Source: Candidatus Eiseniibacteriota bacterium
Lineage (GTDB): Bacteria > Eisenbacteria > RBG-16-71-46 > CAIMUX01
Direction of reading: 5' to 3'
Assembly (NCBI GenBank): GCA_020633975.1
Contig: JACKCR010000002.1
Location: 1,178,001 to 1,242,000, forward strand
Length of the DNA stretch: 64,000 bases
Translations under genes and position numbers: made by a program
The notes under the pieces: generated by a model
What the model saw: the letters and a program-made list of their open reading frames with translations, nothing else
What the model was told of the DNA's origin: nothing
Databases searched by the model: none
Shown: one piece after another, positions 52,237-62,600 of the stretch
How the letters are laid out: each line of letters starts with the position of its first letter
How positions within the stretch are numbered: the stretch's first letter is position 1

Positions 52237-54102
52237 ATGAGACAACGCTTCCTCGAACGGGTACAGCGCGCGCCGATCCTATGCGACGGTGCGATGGGCA
52301 CTGTCCTCTACGAGCGCGGCGTGTTCGTGAACCGCTGTTTCGACGAACTCAACCTCTCCCAACCGAGCCTCGTGCTCGAGGTCCACCACGAGTACCTCCG
52401 CGCCGGTGCGGAGATCATCGAGACGAACACCTTCGGCGCGAACCGGATCAAACTCGCTGGCCACGGGCTGGAAGACAAGGTCGGAGAGATCAACACCGCC
52501 GGCGTCCTGCTCGCACGAAGGGCGATCGAGGAGACGAAGAAGGACGCGTTCGTCGCCGGCTCCGTCGGCCCGATGGGCAATCCGCGCCACACCCTGGACT
52601 TGGGTCTCGCCCAGCTGCGGCACATCTATCAAGAACAGATCGACGTTCTGGTCGGTGCGGGCATCGACGTCCTCTTCGTCGAGACGATCTCGCGCCGCGA
52701 GGAGATGGCCGCGGCTCTCGACGTAGCCCGCGGATACTCGGACCTGGCTGTCGTCGCACTCATGACCTTCGGTGACGACGGCCACACGGTGCAGGGAGAC
52801 TCCCCAGGCAACCTCGCCCGGTGGATGAAGGACCAGGGCGCGGACGTCGTCGGCTGCAACTGTTCGACCGGACCTCGAGCGATGGTCGACGTACTCAACG
52901 AGATGCGCGCCGCCGGGGACGACCTCGTACTCGCGGCGATGCCGAATGCAGGGTCTCCGGAGTTCGTCGAAGGACGTTACATCTACTTCTCGTCACCCGA
53001 GTACATGGCCACGTACGCCAGGCGGTTCGTACGCGGTCCCAAGGCGCACCTCGTCGGTGGCTGCTGCGGAACGACACCGGATCACGTCCGCGAGATGCGT
53101 GCGTATCTCCGCTCCGTCGGCTCAGGTCAGGTGGAGCTGATCGAGCCACAACAACCCACAGAGACCACGGAAGCACCCGTCACACCGGTGCCGGTCGAAG
53201 AGCGGAGCCGCCTCTCCGCCCGGCTCGCGGCCGGGGAGTTCGTCACGAGCGTCGAGATCTCTCCTCCGCGCGGCGTGGATCCAACGAAGGTGCTCGCCGC
53301 AGTCACGCGCCTCAGGGACGCTGGAGTCGACGCCGTCAACATCCCGGATGGGCCCCGCGCCTCCGCTCGCATGTCCCCGATGGCACTCTCGGCGATCATC
53401 ACTCGAGAGGTCGGGATCGAAGCGATCCTCCACTACTGCTGCCGCGACCGGAACCTGCTCGGCATGCAGTCGGACCTGCTCGGGACGCACGCACTCGGGA
53501 TCCGCAACCTCATCGTCATCACCGGGGACCCGCCCAAGCTCGGCGACTACCCGCAGGCGACGGCGGTCTTCGACGTCGATTCGATCGGGCTCACGCGGAT
53601 CGTGAGTCGACTCAACCAAGGGCTCGACCTCGGCGGAAACCCGCTCGGCCCCCCTACTTCCTTCTTCGTGGGAGTCGGCGTGAATCCAGGCGCGGTCAAC
53701 CTCGACGAGGAGATCCGCAGATTCCGCCTCAAGGTGGAAGCGGGCGCACACTGCGCCTACACGCAGCCGGTGTTCGACCCAACGCGTCTCTTCACCTTCC
53801 TCTCGCGAACCGAGGACATCCCGATCCCGATCCTGGTGGGGATCCTTCCCCTCAACAGCCACCGGAACGCCGAGTTCTTCCACAACGAAGTTCCCGGAAT
53901 GGACGTGCCAGAAGACGTCCGGGAGAGGATGCGCGCCGCCGGAAACGGAGACGAAGCGAAGAAGGTCGGCGTCCAGATCGCGAAGGAAGCCCTCGCTCTC
54001 GCGCGAACGTCGCCACGGATCCGCGGAGCCTACGTGATGCCTCCGTTCGGTCGAGCCGCGCGTGCGCTCGACGTTCTCGAAGACATCGTCTCCGGACGGT
54101 GA
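52237..54102 (+). CDS. Bifunctional homocysteine S-methyltransferase / 5,10-methylenetetrahydrofolate reductase
   Basis: 621 residues. Residues 1-295 are a zinc-dependent homocysteine methyltransferase: LCDGAMGTVLYERG, the zinc Cys in VGCNCSTGP and the pair in VGGCCGTTPDHV. Residues 325-621 are a TIM-barrel MTHF reductase (VTSVEISPPRGVDPTKVL, LLGTHALGIRNLIVITGDPPK, and the FAD/folate residues in CAYTQPVFD). This fusion (as in Bacillus YitJ) can reduce methylene-THF and pass the methyl to homocysteine. ATG 52237 follows GGAG at 8 nt. Complements purU and mtnA in the one-carbon/methionine theme. Confidence 0.93.
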   Translation: MRQRFLERVQRAPILCDGAMGTVLYERGVFVNRCFDELNLSQPSLVLEVHHEYLRAGAEIIETNTFGANRIKLAGHGLEDKVGEINTAGVLLARRAIEETKKDAFVAGSVGPMGNPRHTLDLGLAQLRHIYQEQIDVLVGAGIDVLFVETISRREEMAAALDVARGYSDLAVVALMTFGDDGHTVQGDSPGNLARWMKDQGADVVGCNCSTGPRAMVDVLNEMRAAGDDLVLAAMPNAGSPEFVEGRYIYFSSPEYMATYARRFVRGPKAHLVGGCCGTTPDHVREMRAYLRSVGSGQVELIEPQQPTETTEAPVTPVPVEERSRLSARLAAGEFVTSVEISPPRGVDPTKVLAAVTRLRDAGVDAVNIPDGPRASARMSPMALSAIITREVGIEAILHYCCRDRNLLGMQSDLLGTHALGIRNLIVITGDPPKLGDYPQATAVFDVDSIGLTRIVSRLNQGLDLGGNPLGPPTSFFVGVGVNPGAVNLDEEIRRFRLKVEAGAHCAYTQPVFDPTRLFTFLSRTEDIPIPILVGILPLNSHRNAEFFHNEVPGMDVPEDVRERMRAAGNGDEAKKVGVQIAKEALALARTSPRIRGAYVMPPFGRAARALDVLEDIVSGR

Positions 54103-54132
54103 GGGCGTTCCGATCCGGTGCTGGCGCAGCCG

Positions 54133-54181
54133 CCCGCGCTGGGCGAAGACACGGCCAGTCTCGATGCTGCGGCAGCGCGGG
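54133..54181. terminator. Inverted repeat in the convergent interval, possible bidirectional terminator
   Basis: CCCGCGCTG (54133-54141) and CAGCGCGGG (54173-54181) are perfect 9-bp inverted arms 31 bp apart, in the 97-bp gap between two convergent genes. No T-run on either side, so intrinsic termination is doubtful. Confidence 0.3.
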
Positions 54182-54199
54182 TGCGCGCTGCGGCGTCCG

Positions 54200-55216
54200 C
54201 TACTGCGCCCGAGCTTCCGACTCCCCGGAGAGGTTCCGGATGAGTTCGCGCGCCTCCGCGACCGCGAGCGAGTCCTGGGATACGGAGAGGAACCGCCGAA
54301 ACACGGAGGCCGCTTCGACGTTCCGCTCCTGCTTGAGGAAGAGCCGCCCGAGCTGGAAGTAGGCCGGCTCGTAGTGCGGACGGAGGCGGAGCACCTGCTC
54401 CAGATGGAACGCTGCGGAGTCGTTCCGCTCGTCGTGTTCCGCCACCATGGCCGCGTTGTAATGCGCTTCCGCGTGCCCCGGGTCCATCGCCAGACAGGTC
54501 GTGTACGCCTCGTCCGCGAGCCCGAAGTACTTCATCCGATGGGCGACGTAAGCGAGCTGAAACCAGTCTTCTGCAGTCACTTCCCCATCGCTCGCCGTCA
54601 GCATCCTGAAGAACGTCCCGGCCTGGTCGAGGCGGCGGATCTCCTTCCACTGGTGGGCCGCCTCTCGCACGTGACTCGGGACCGCCCCACCTCGCTCGAG
54701 GGCCCGCATCTCCTCCATCACTGCCTCGGCTCCGAAGCCGTCCTCGCGAAGGAGAAGGGCGAGGTCATGATCGGCTTCCGGCGGAGCCTTCGGGCTGAGG
54801 ACCAGTGCTTTCAATGCCCGCGTGGCGTGGAGCCGCATTCCCGAAGCGAGGAGTGTTCGAGCGTGGAGATACGCAGCCCGGACCGAATCGGGACCCGCGG
54901 GCTGGCCCTGGAGAAACGTCTCGAGGTGGTAGCGGGCCGCGGGAAGGTTCCCGATCGAGTAGTAGGTCTCGCCGAGACGGAAGTGCGGCGCTTGCGATGT
55001 CGGATCCTGACGCAGCTCGAGCAGCGCCTCCTGTATCCTCAGCGCGCTCTCTTCGACGTCTTGGACCTCGGGCACGGAAGTCCGGGCCTCGGTACTCGTC
55101 CCCGATCCCACTGCATAGCTAGTCGCGAGTGCAACGCCAGCGGTCCAGACGAGACAGGTCTTGCCAATCGAAGCCCACGCGCTCCGTGAGCCTCGTCTGC
55201 GAGGTGGTAGGTGCAT
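54200..55216 (-). CDS. Periplasmic TPR protein
   Basis: 338 residues. Basic n-region plus one hydrophobic segment (TCLVWTAGVALATSYAVG) as signal or anchor, then at least five TPR-like units (APHFRLGETYYSIGNLPAARYHLETFL; AEDWFQLAYVAHRMKYFGLADEAYTTCLAMDP; AEAHYNAAMVAEHDERNDSAAFHLEQVL; YEPAYFQLGRLFLKQERNVEAASVFRRFL). ATG 55216. A scaffold for protein contacts; partner unknown. Divergent from the next TPR gene. Confidence 0.75.
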   Translation of the reverse strand: MHLPPRRRGSRSAWASIGKTCLVWTAGVALATSYAVGSGTSTEARTSVPEVQDVEESALRIQEALLELRQDPTSQAPHFRLGETYYSIGNLPAARYHLETFLQGQPAGPDSVRAAYLHARTLLASGMRLHATRALKALVLSPKAPPEADHDLALLLREDGFGAEAVMEEMRALERGGAVPSHVREAAHQWKEIRRLDQAGTFFRMLTASDGEVTAEDWFQLAYVAHRMKYFGLADEAYTTCLAMDPGHAEAHYNAAMVAEHDERNDSAAFHLEQVLRLRPHYEPAYFQLGRLFLKQERNVEAASVFRRFLSVSQDSLAVAEARELIRNLSGESEARAQ

Positions 55217-55353
55217 CGATCGAGGCTACTCTGCCCCGAACACGAGCACAAGCCACCCTGCTCATCCGCAGTCCTGAATCCCTTCGTGAGATCTTCTCTC
55301 CAACCGCTTTGGGTGCGTTGACAGCTCGAGTTCGATCCTCGACAATCCCACGC

Positions 55354-55851
55354 ATGGCGGAAGCGGACCCAAGCGCGGCGCCCCGACTGAAAGCACGGGC
55401 GTTGTTCAAGAGAGCCTACAAGGCTCAGCAACGAGGACGACTCGACGACGCTGCGCGTCTCTACAAAGAGTCGATCCAGACGCATCCCACCGCAGAGGCC
55501 TACACCTACCTCGGATGGACCCACGCGTATCGCCGTGAGTACGAGCAAGCGATCCGCTACTGCAAGCTCGCGATCGATCTCGATCCCGCGTTCGGAAACG
55601 CCTACAACGATCTCGGCGCGTACCTGATCGAGCGGAGCGAGTGGGACGAAGCGGAGCCCTGGCTCGAGGCCGCGACCCGCGCGGCTCGCTACGTGTCGTA
55701 CCACCTTCCCTACTACAATCTCGGACGGCTCTACGAACACCGGTTCCAGTTCGACCGGGCGGAAGCGGCCTACGTTCGCTCCACTCGTCTCGACCCCGCG
55801 TTCAAGCCGGCCCGCCGCGCGTTGGGAATGCTCCGCGCGCGCCGCAACTAA
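55354..55851 (+). CDS. Short cytoplasmic TPR protein
   Basis: 165 residues, four TPR units: FKRAYKAQQRGRLDDAARLYKESIQTHP, AEAYTYLGWTHAYRREYEQAIRYCKLAIDLDP, AYNDLGAYLIERSEWDEAEPWLEAA, YYNLGRLYEHRFQFDRAEAAYVRSTRLDP. No signal peptide. The sequence pattern (TAEAYTYLGW, DLGAYLIE) matches a widespread conserved TPR family. ATG 55354 gives the family N-terminus; the upstream open frame lies over the divergent gene. Confidence 0.8.
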   Translation: MAEADPSAAPRLKARALFKRAYKAQQRGRLDDAARLYKESIQTHPTAEAYTYLGWTHAYRREYEQAIRYCKLAIDLDPAFGNAYNDLGAYLIERSEWDEAEPWLEAATRAARYVSYHLPYYNLGRLYEHRFQFDRAEAAYVRSTRLDPAFKPARRALGMLRARRN

Positions 55852-55875
55852 CCGTTTCCCTCTTCGGACGTCCTC

Positions 55876-56256
55876 ATGCCTCATCGTGAAGTTCTGGGCT
55901 CGGTCGACCTCACCTCGTTTCATCGCGGGTTCGAACCGCGCGCCCTGCACGAGGAGAGACTCGTCTCGAAGCTCCTCAGCGCATTCCTCAGCACGGACGG
56001 TAACGCGCTGATCGTGGAAGCGATGGTCGTGGAAGGACACCTTCGTCAGGGGTTCTTCCTCTTGGCGACGACGAAGGACGGCACCGCCATGGTGCGCGTC
56101 CATCCTCGCTCCGCTCCGGAGAAGACTCCCGGTGTCAAGCGCACGGTGTCGTGGCTCGCGGCCTGGCTCGGTCACCGGACAGGGGACGCGGCGGTCGGGA
56201 AGACGAACCTCGAGGCCAGCGCTCTCGCCGCCTTTCCCGACGACGCGATCCGCTGA
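55876..56256 (+). CDS. Hypothetical protein
   Basis: 126 residues, soluble, no signal. Two strand-rich parts (NALIVEAMVVEGHLRQGFFLLATTKDGTAMVRVHP) and a basic C-terminal half. It follows the TPR gene by 24 bp on the same strand and ends 48 bp from the convergent SPFH gene. No family recognised; reading frame has normal GC3 bias and no competing frame. Confidence 0.5.
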   Translation: MPHREVLGSVDLTSFHRGFEPRALHEERLVSKLLSAFLSTDGNALIVEAMVVEGHLRQGFFLLATTKDGTAMVRVHPRSAPEKTPGVKRTVSWLAAWLGHRTGDAAVGKTNLEASALAAFPDDAIR

Positions 56257-56304
56257 AGGGATCGACCGCGACTCTCCGGCGGCCCCACGCCCGACTTCGG
56301 ACCG

Positions 56305-57075
56305 CTACTCTCCCGACTTCGCCCCGCTCCGCTCGGCCATCTGCTTGAACGCTCCCAATAGTTCGATCGGAATCGGGAAGACCGTAGTGGAGTTGTTCTC
56401 GGTCGCGATCTCGGCCAGCGTCTGGAGATAGCGGAGCTGGAGCGCCACCGGGTGAACCTCGATCATCCCCGCGGCCTCGGCGAGCTTCTCGGCCGCTTGG
56501 AACTCACCTTCCGCCGCGATGACCTTCGCCCGCCGTTCCCGCTCTGCTTCCGCCTGCTTCGCCATGGCGCGTCGCATCTCCGCAGGGAGTTCGACGTCCT
56601 TCACCTCGACGGCGGACACCTTGATCCCCCACGGATCGGTCTGCCGGTCGATGATCGACTGGAGGTCGGCATTGATCCGTTCTCGGTCCGAGAGGAGCGA
56701 ATCGAGCGCGGACTCTCCGAGTACGGAGCGCAGAGTGGTCTGCGCGAGCTGGGACGTCGCGAAGAGGTAGTTCTCCACCTCCACGATCGCCTTGGCTGGC
56801 TCGACGACTCGGAAGTAGATCACGGCATTGACCTTCACGGTCACGTTGTCGAGCGTGATGATGTCCTGGGGCGGAACGTCCATGACTAGGGTCCGAAGCG
56901 AGACGGTCTGCATCTTGTCGAGGAACGGAATCAGCAAGATCAGCCCCGGCCCCTTCACCCCAATGAGCCGTCCGAGCCTGAAGATCACGCCCCGCTCGTA
57001 CTCCTTCAAGACACGGATCGCGGCTGCCAAAACCACCACGAAGATGACGAAGACGACGATCAAGGCCGGGTTCAT
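56305..57075 (-). CDS. SPFH/band 7 protein (slipin/stomatin-like)
   Basis: 256 residues: N-terminal membrane hairpin ([19 protein letters not shown]), [21 protein letters not shown], and the PHB core ([22 protein letters not shown]), then an Ala/Glu coiled coil ([24 protein letters not shown]). It forms a membrane microdomain scaffold with the NfeD protease whose gene overlaps by 4 nt. ATG 57075; longer open frame upstream is a shadow of nfeD. Confidence 0.92.
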   Translation of the reverse strand: MNPALIVVFVIFVVVLAAAIRVLKEYERGVIFRLGRLIGVKGPGLILLIPFLDKMQTVSLRTLVMDVPPQDIITLDNVTVKVNAVIYFRVVEPAKAIVEVENYLFATSQLAQTTLRSVLGESALDSLLSDRERINADLQSIIDRQTDPWGIKVSAVEVKDVELPAEMRRAMAKQAEAERERRAKVIAAEGEFQAAEKLAEAAGMIEVHPVALQLRYLQTLAEIATENNSTTVFPIPIELLGAFKQMAERSGAKSGE

Positions 57076-58424
57076 GGCTGACTCCTTTCGACCGGTTCCA
57101 CCACGGCAGTCAGTCCCTCCACCGACCGCACCCGTACGCGCGCGCCGGACTCGACCGCCCCGCCCGCCCGTGCGTTCCAATACTCACCGTGTACGAAGAT
57201 CTTCCCCTCCGGCTGGAGCGGAGTGACGGCAACGCCGACTTCGCCCTGCATTCCCTCGAGCCCCGAGACACGCGGACGCTTCTGCGCCCGCGCAGCCATC
57301 GAGACGGCAAAGAGGACGAGGCCGCTGAAGCAGATCACGGTCGGCGCGAGGACGGACCAACCGACCCGCAGCGACGACTCGGGCTGGTAGAGGAAGAGCG
57401 AGCCCAGGACGAGGCTCACGATGCCCCCCACGGAGAGGACTCCGTAGCTCGGCACCTTGATCTCCAATCCGAAGAACACCACCGCCAACAGAATGAGAAG
57501 CACCCCGGCCAGGTTCACCGGGAGTTGCTGCAGGGCGAAGAAGGCGAGGATGAGACAGATCGCCCCGGCAGTTCCCGGAAACACCGTTCCCGGGTGGTAG
57601 AGCTCCATGGCGAGGCCGAGGATTCCGCCCAGGAGAAGCAGATAGGCGAGACTCGGGTTCGCGATGATCGAGAGGAATCGTTCCTGCCAGTTCATCCCCC
57701 GCCTCTCCACGGACGCACCGACCAGTCGGAGTTCCTTCCACCCGTTCGCGACCTCGACCGAGTCCCCTTCGACTTGCTCGAAGAGATCCCCGAGATCCGA
57801 GGCCACGAGATCGACCACGTTCTCCCGTACCGCGTCTTCGGCAGAGAGCGACACGGCATCGCGAACCGCTCGCTCCGCCCAATCCGCGTTCCTTCCCCAC
57901 CGCTCTGCCAACGACCGCACGTACGCAGCGCTGTCGTTCGTGATCTTCTTCGCCATCGTGCTGTCCGGCGACGCAGGACCTCCTCCAATGCTGACCGGCG
58001 AAGCGGCGCCGATGTTCGTCCCCGGCGCCATGGCTGAGACCGGCGCCGCGAGCGCGATGAAGAGACCTGCGGAAGCCGCGCGCGCTCCCGACGGCGAAAC
58101 GTAGACGATCACAGGGACGGGGCTAGCGAGGATCGCCTTCACCATGGAGCGCATGGAGAGGTCGAGTCCCCCGGGAGTGTCGAGGGCGATGACCACCGCA
58201 TCGAAGTCCGACTCCACGGCCCGCTCGAGACCGCTCTCCAGGAAGCTCGCCGACACGGGACCGATGGCGTCGTCGATCGTCAGTTCGAGGACGCGGGCAG
58301 CCGAGGCATCGGCGGGAAGTAGGAGATACGACACGACTCCGAGGAAGGCGAAGAGCGAAAGCACCGTGCGGGAAGCGAGGCGGGCGTCGGCGCGCCGTAG
58401 TGGTTCGCGGCGTTCGAAGGTCAT
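57072..58424 (-). CDS. NfeD-family membrane-bound serine protease
   Basis: 450 residues: signal or anchor helix near residue 20-40, a ClpP-like protease domain ([20 protein letters not shown], catalytic Ser in [11 protein letters not shown] and the Lys in [16 protein letters not shown] as in Pyrococcus 1510-N), four transmembrane helices, and a C-terminal OB/NfeD domain ([26 protein letters not shown]). It is the long (class 1b) form paired with a slipin. ATG 58424 follows GAGGAGGAG. Probably cleaves stomatin or membrane proteins. Confidence 0.93.
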   Translation of the reverse strand: MTFERREPLRRADARLASRTVLSLFAFLGVVSYLLLPADASAARVLELTIDDAIGPVSASFLESGLERAVESDFDAVVIALDTPGGLDLSMRSMVKAILASPVPVIVYVSPSGARAASAGLFIALAAPVSAMAPGTNIGAASPVSIGGGPASPDSTMAKKITNDSAAYVRSLAERWGRNADWAERAVRDAVSLSAEDAVRENVVDLVASDLGDLFEQVEGDSVEVANGWKELRLVGASVERRGMNWQERFLSIIANPSLAYLLLLGGILGLAMELYHPGTVFPGTAGAICLILAFFALQQLPVNLAGVLLILLAVVFFGLEIKVPSYGVLSVGGIVSLVLGSLFLYQPESSLRVGWSVLAPTVICFSGLVLFAVSMAARAQKRPRVSGLEGMQGEVGVAVTPLQPEGKIFVHGEYWNARAGGAVESGARVRVRSVEGLTAVVEPVERSQP

Positions 58425-58529
58425 GACTCCTCCTCTCGCGGCGGGCGAAGTCTGCACGCAGTCCACTTCGAGCAACCGTCGGCTCGACGGAACCACGGGA
58501 GCGGAGACACCCCGCCGCCTGAGAAGAGA

Positions 58530-59429
58530 CTACTCCAATCCGAGCACGGCGCGCGCAACCATCCCAGCCACCCGAGGATTCTCCCGCATCCGCCGTACCG
58601 AGTATGCGTACCACTCCTGCCCGAACGGAACGTAGACCCGGAGCGGGTATCCCTCGGCCACCGTCTTGTCGCGTAGCTCCTCGCGGACCCCGAGCAGCAT
58701 CTGGAACTCGAAGCGGGACGCGTCGAGAGAGCGTTCGCGGATCAACCCCTTGCAGCGCTCGACGAGGACGTCGTCGTGGGTCGCGAATGCGACGAACCCG
58801 CCGGAGTCGAGTACAGCCTTCGCTGTCTCGAGGTAGCTCGTGCGGACCTCTTCTGCCCCCTGGTAGGCGATCTCACGGGGCTCGACGTAGATCCCCTTGC
58901 ACACTCGGATCGACGGCGAGAGATCTCCCAACGCCACGGCGTCGTCCACGGTACGCCTCAGCATCGCCTGGAGCACGGTCGAGACGTTGTCGAACTCGGA
59001 CCGGAGCCGCCGGAAGATCGAGAGAGTGCGCGTGGTCACGGCGGACTCTTCCATGTCGATCGCGACGCCCACGCCCAGGGTCTGTCCCTCGGCGACGAGC
59101 GCTCGGATGTTCCGGTAGCACGCGTCCTCGTCGAGATAGAGGCCGAGCTGGGTCAGCTTCACCGAGATGGTGGCGGGAAGGCCAGACTTGCCGATCTCGC
59201 CCAACGCGACGAGGTAGCCGTCTCGCGGCGCATCCGCTTGTTCGATCCTCTCGATGTGTTCGCCGAGAAGGTCGAGCGTCGTTCGGATCCCGCGCCGGTC
59301 GAGCTGCTCGACGGTGCGCATCGCGTCGCCCAGGGTCTCCCCGGCGATGTAGGGGTCCGCGAACCGTCGGACGAGCGATCGGGGCACCCAGGGCAATGCG
59401 GCGACGACGGCACGGTCGAACAGGCTCAC
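58530..59429 (-). CDS. Monofunctional proline dehydrogenase
   Basis: FAD enzyme oxidising proline to pyrroline-5-carboxylate. 299 residues, the usual size of the free-standing form: GIRTTLDLLGEHIE, ATISVKLTQLGL, VAIDMEESAVTTRTL, RVCKGIYVEP, VAFATHDDVLVER, and YVPFGQEWYAYSVRRMRENP with the substrate Arg pair. The P5C dehydrogenase partner is not adjacent. 105 bp separate it from nfeD, and it is divergent from the big peptidase gene. Confidence 0.92.
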   Translation of the reverse strand: MSLFDRAVVAALPWVPRSLVRRFADPYIAGETLGDAMRTVEQLDRRGIRTTLDLLGEHIERIEQADAPRDGYLVALGEIGKSGLPATISVKLTQLGLYLDEDACYRNIRALVAEGQTLGVGVAIDMEESAVTTRTLSIFRRLRSEFDNVSTVLQAMLRRTVDDAVALGDLSPSIRVCKGIYVEPREIAYQGAEEVRTSYLETAKAVLDSGGFVAFATHDDVLVERCKGLIRERSLDASRFEFQMLLGVREELRDKTVAEGYPLRVYVPFGQEWYAYSVRRMRENPRVAGMVARAVLGLE

Positions 59430-59623
59430 TCGATTCCTCTCCTTGGGGATCTGCCGCCCTTCCCGAGCGGACGAGGGATGCTAGCTTGGCCGTTCCGGAC
59501 TGTAAAGCTACGCAGAATCTACGGCGACTGGAGGGGCCCCCGTCATCTGGGCTGACTTCGTCGTCCGATGGGCCCGGCCTCGGACGACGAGGTTCGGACC
59601 TTCTCGAAGGTCTTACGGTAGTA

Positions 59624-59637
59624 TGGAACCGGTTCCA
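59624..59637. promoter_or_regulatory. 14-bp perfect palindrome upstream of the secreted peptidase
   Basis: TGGAACCGGTTCCA is fully self-complementary and lies in the 267-bp divergent gap 59430-59696. A TAGTAT immediately upstream (59619-59624) could be a -10 for the peptidase, in which case the palindrome would be an operator at the transcription start. No clear -35. Confidence 0.4.
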
Positions 59638-59696
59638 GGGAAGGAACGGTCCGTGCGAGGCTCGCCGGGGCGAGTCCGTACCCAATTGGAGGAGAG

Positions 59697-62600
59697 TTGC
59701 AGGAAAGTACGAGCCGAACCCGGCCGGCGCTCCGCCCTACCCGCGCAATCGGGGCGCCCCCGTCTCGGCCCCGAGCAAGCGCGCCGAAGGGCCGACGGTC
59801 CGTGATCGCGGCGATCCTCTTGGGAGTCCTCGCCGGCGGGGTCTTCAGTAGCCGTAGCGCTGCGTTCGACGAGCCAGAGTCGTCAGACCCGTGGAGCGTA
59901 CCGCTCCCCCTCACGGCGAACTCGGAAGTACGAGTGATTCAGGGCGCCGAGGTAGCGGCACGGATCAGCGGATCCTCACGATCCGTGGATTTGGACGATC
60001 TCGTCGGGCGTTCGTTCGTCGCCCTGGAGCAACTCTCCGGCAGTTCGGCCGGTGACGACCCACTCGGCGGAGCCCGGCAAAGCAACTCGACAGGTCGATG
60101 GTCCTGGACTCTCGCGCGCGTTCTCGAGGCACCCAAACGGACCTATGTCCACTTCTCTCCCACACTGGAGGGCATCCCCGTCGAGGGACTCCGGGCCACC
60201 TGCGTCTACTCCACGAGCGGCCAACTCCTCGAGGTGAAGCAACGCGTCCTCGGGACCGCCGAAGGAAGCGGTGCGTCCAGCGGAACCGAGAGCGGAGCGT
60301 CGGTCGGACAGCCCGGCGGATCCCTGGGCGGGTCACCTCTCGGAACCAAGGCGCCAAGCGCCGCGGACTTCTCGTTCCGTCCCGGAGATCGGAGGGAGGC
60401 CGCGCTCCGAGGAATCACCGTCAATCCCCAAGACATCGTCTGGCTCGAAGAGAGCGAGAGGTGGCTCCCGGTCGATTCCCCCGAGGGACCGACACTCCTG
60501 CCCACCCTGCACTACGAGTTCCAAGCCTCCGAAGGCTCCCCCCCCTACGAAGCGTGGGTCGACGCCCGCACGGGCTCCCTGATCGGGCGAGAGTGCCTGG
60601 CACGACACGTGGAGGGATCGGTCGAGGGCGACATCCAGCCACGAACAGCGCTCGACGAGCCGGTTCGGCTGCCCATCGGACACGCGAACGTCACGCTGCG
60701 TCCCGCGGCCGGGGGCGAGGTGATCGAAACGACGACCGACGATGCCGGCCAGTTCGAGATTCCCGCGACTTCCGGTCAGTCCTACGTCCTTCGGACGGAA
60801 CTCGCCGGCCCCAGGATCCGGATCCGGGACGTCGGCCTCGCGTTCGCCACACCGGCGGATTCGGTCATCGTGGACGGCGGCGACACGCACACCTTCGTCT
60901 GGGACGCCTCCCTCGCTGGCCGATCGGCACGCGACGCGTTCTATCACGGAAACGTCGCCTACATCTTCGCCCGCTCCCTCGACCAGGGCGATGCGCTCGA
61001 CCCGCTCGACGAAGGCATCAACGTGCGCGTCGACGCGACGGAAGGCACCTGCAACGCCTACTGGGACGGAAGTGGTCTCACCTTCTACGCTGCTGGAGGG
61101 CTCTGCGTCGCGACCGGGCAGATCGCCGACGTCGTCTACCACGAGTACGGACACGCGGTGACCACACAGGTGTATCGACCGTTCCGTGCTCCGAGGGACA
61201 TGGACGAAGCGTTCAGCGACTACTTCGCCGCCACCATCACCGACCAGCCCGAGATCGGACAAGGGTTCTACGGACAGCCCGGTACCTACATCCGTGAACT
61301 CGACACGAACCGAGTCTGGCCGGAGGACGCCAACCCCACTTCGCCACACATCCAGGGTCTGATCCTCGCCGGCGCCCTCTGGGACCTGCGCGAGGAGCTC
61401 GGCCCCGAGGTAGCCGACCCGCTCTTCCACTTCGCCCGCTACGCTCTCCCGCAGAGCTTCGACGAGTTCCTCATCGACCTGCTCAACTACGACGACGACG
61501 ACGGGGAGCTTGCCAACGGCACACCGAACTTCGGCGCGATCATCGATGCGTTCCGTCCTCACGGGATCGGTGACTACTCGGTCGCAATCGAGGCAGAGCC
61601 GGTCCCAGACATCGAGGCTCCTGAACTCGAACTCACCGCCACGGCCCGCGTCCTCTCCCTGCTCGGCCTCGACCAGGGCGCGCTCCAGTTCCACTACCGC
61701 ACGGTGCCGGACGGCGCGTTCGACGACGTCCAGGCCGAGCCCGGGTCCGGGGCACGGGAGTTCGTCGCCCGCTTTGCGGCGCCTCCTCTCGGGAGCGCGG
61801 TGGAGTACTACTGGACCGCCGCGGACACCGCCGGCACGACCGCCCGCTTCCCCGCTGGCGACGAGGTTCTCACGTTCCTCGTCGGCCCCGATCTCCTGCC
61901 GCCCACCCTCGATCACGACCCGGTCGATTACCTCACGACGGATCAGCTCGACTTCCTGGTCGACGCGAAGGTCCGCGACAACTCCGGGCGGATCGCCGAC
62001 GTCAAGGTCGACTACGGTCTCGACGGGCAGACTCCGCTTCGCGTGGAGCATCTCTCCGACACCGGCGACAACCGCTACCGCGGTGCCATCGCAGTGGGCC
62101 CCCTTCCGGCGGGTTCCGCTCTGGAGTACTCGATCACCGCGATCGACGCCTCCGCCGCCGGGAACTCCGTTTCGTACCCGGCGACGGGCACCCATGTCGC
62201 ACAGGTCCGAACCGGCGCGACCGAACAGCTCGAGGAAACCGACGGAGGACTCTCCCCTTCCGGAGACTGGGAATGGGGCACGCCTTCCGGCATCCCCACG
62301 CCTCGGTTCGGTGCGAAGGTCTGGGCGACCGGCCTAGACCGGAACTACTCGAACACGACGAGCTCCGCGCTGGTCTGGGGACCGGTCACCGTGGACGCCG
62401 GCTCTCCCCGCCGGCTCACCTTCCGCCACTACATGGATTTCTTGGAAGGGGTCGACGGCGGACAGATCCAGGTTTCGACCAACGGGGCCACCTGGAGCGT
62501 CGTCTCGCCCTCGACCGGGTACGGTGGCGTCACCGTGTCCGCCTGGGGCGATGTCGCGTACACCGGAACCACCGAGGGCTGGGAGGACGTGATCGTCGCC

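Noticed and set aside
60333-62195. 620-codon minus-strand open frame, and another at 62334-63734
   Set aside because: Both are antisense to the metallopeptidase frame, which shows signal peptide, HEYGH and domain structure; the minus products are Arg/Val/Glu-rich with no recognisable domain.
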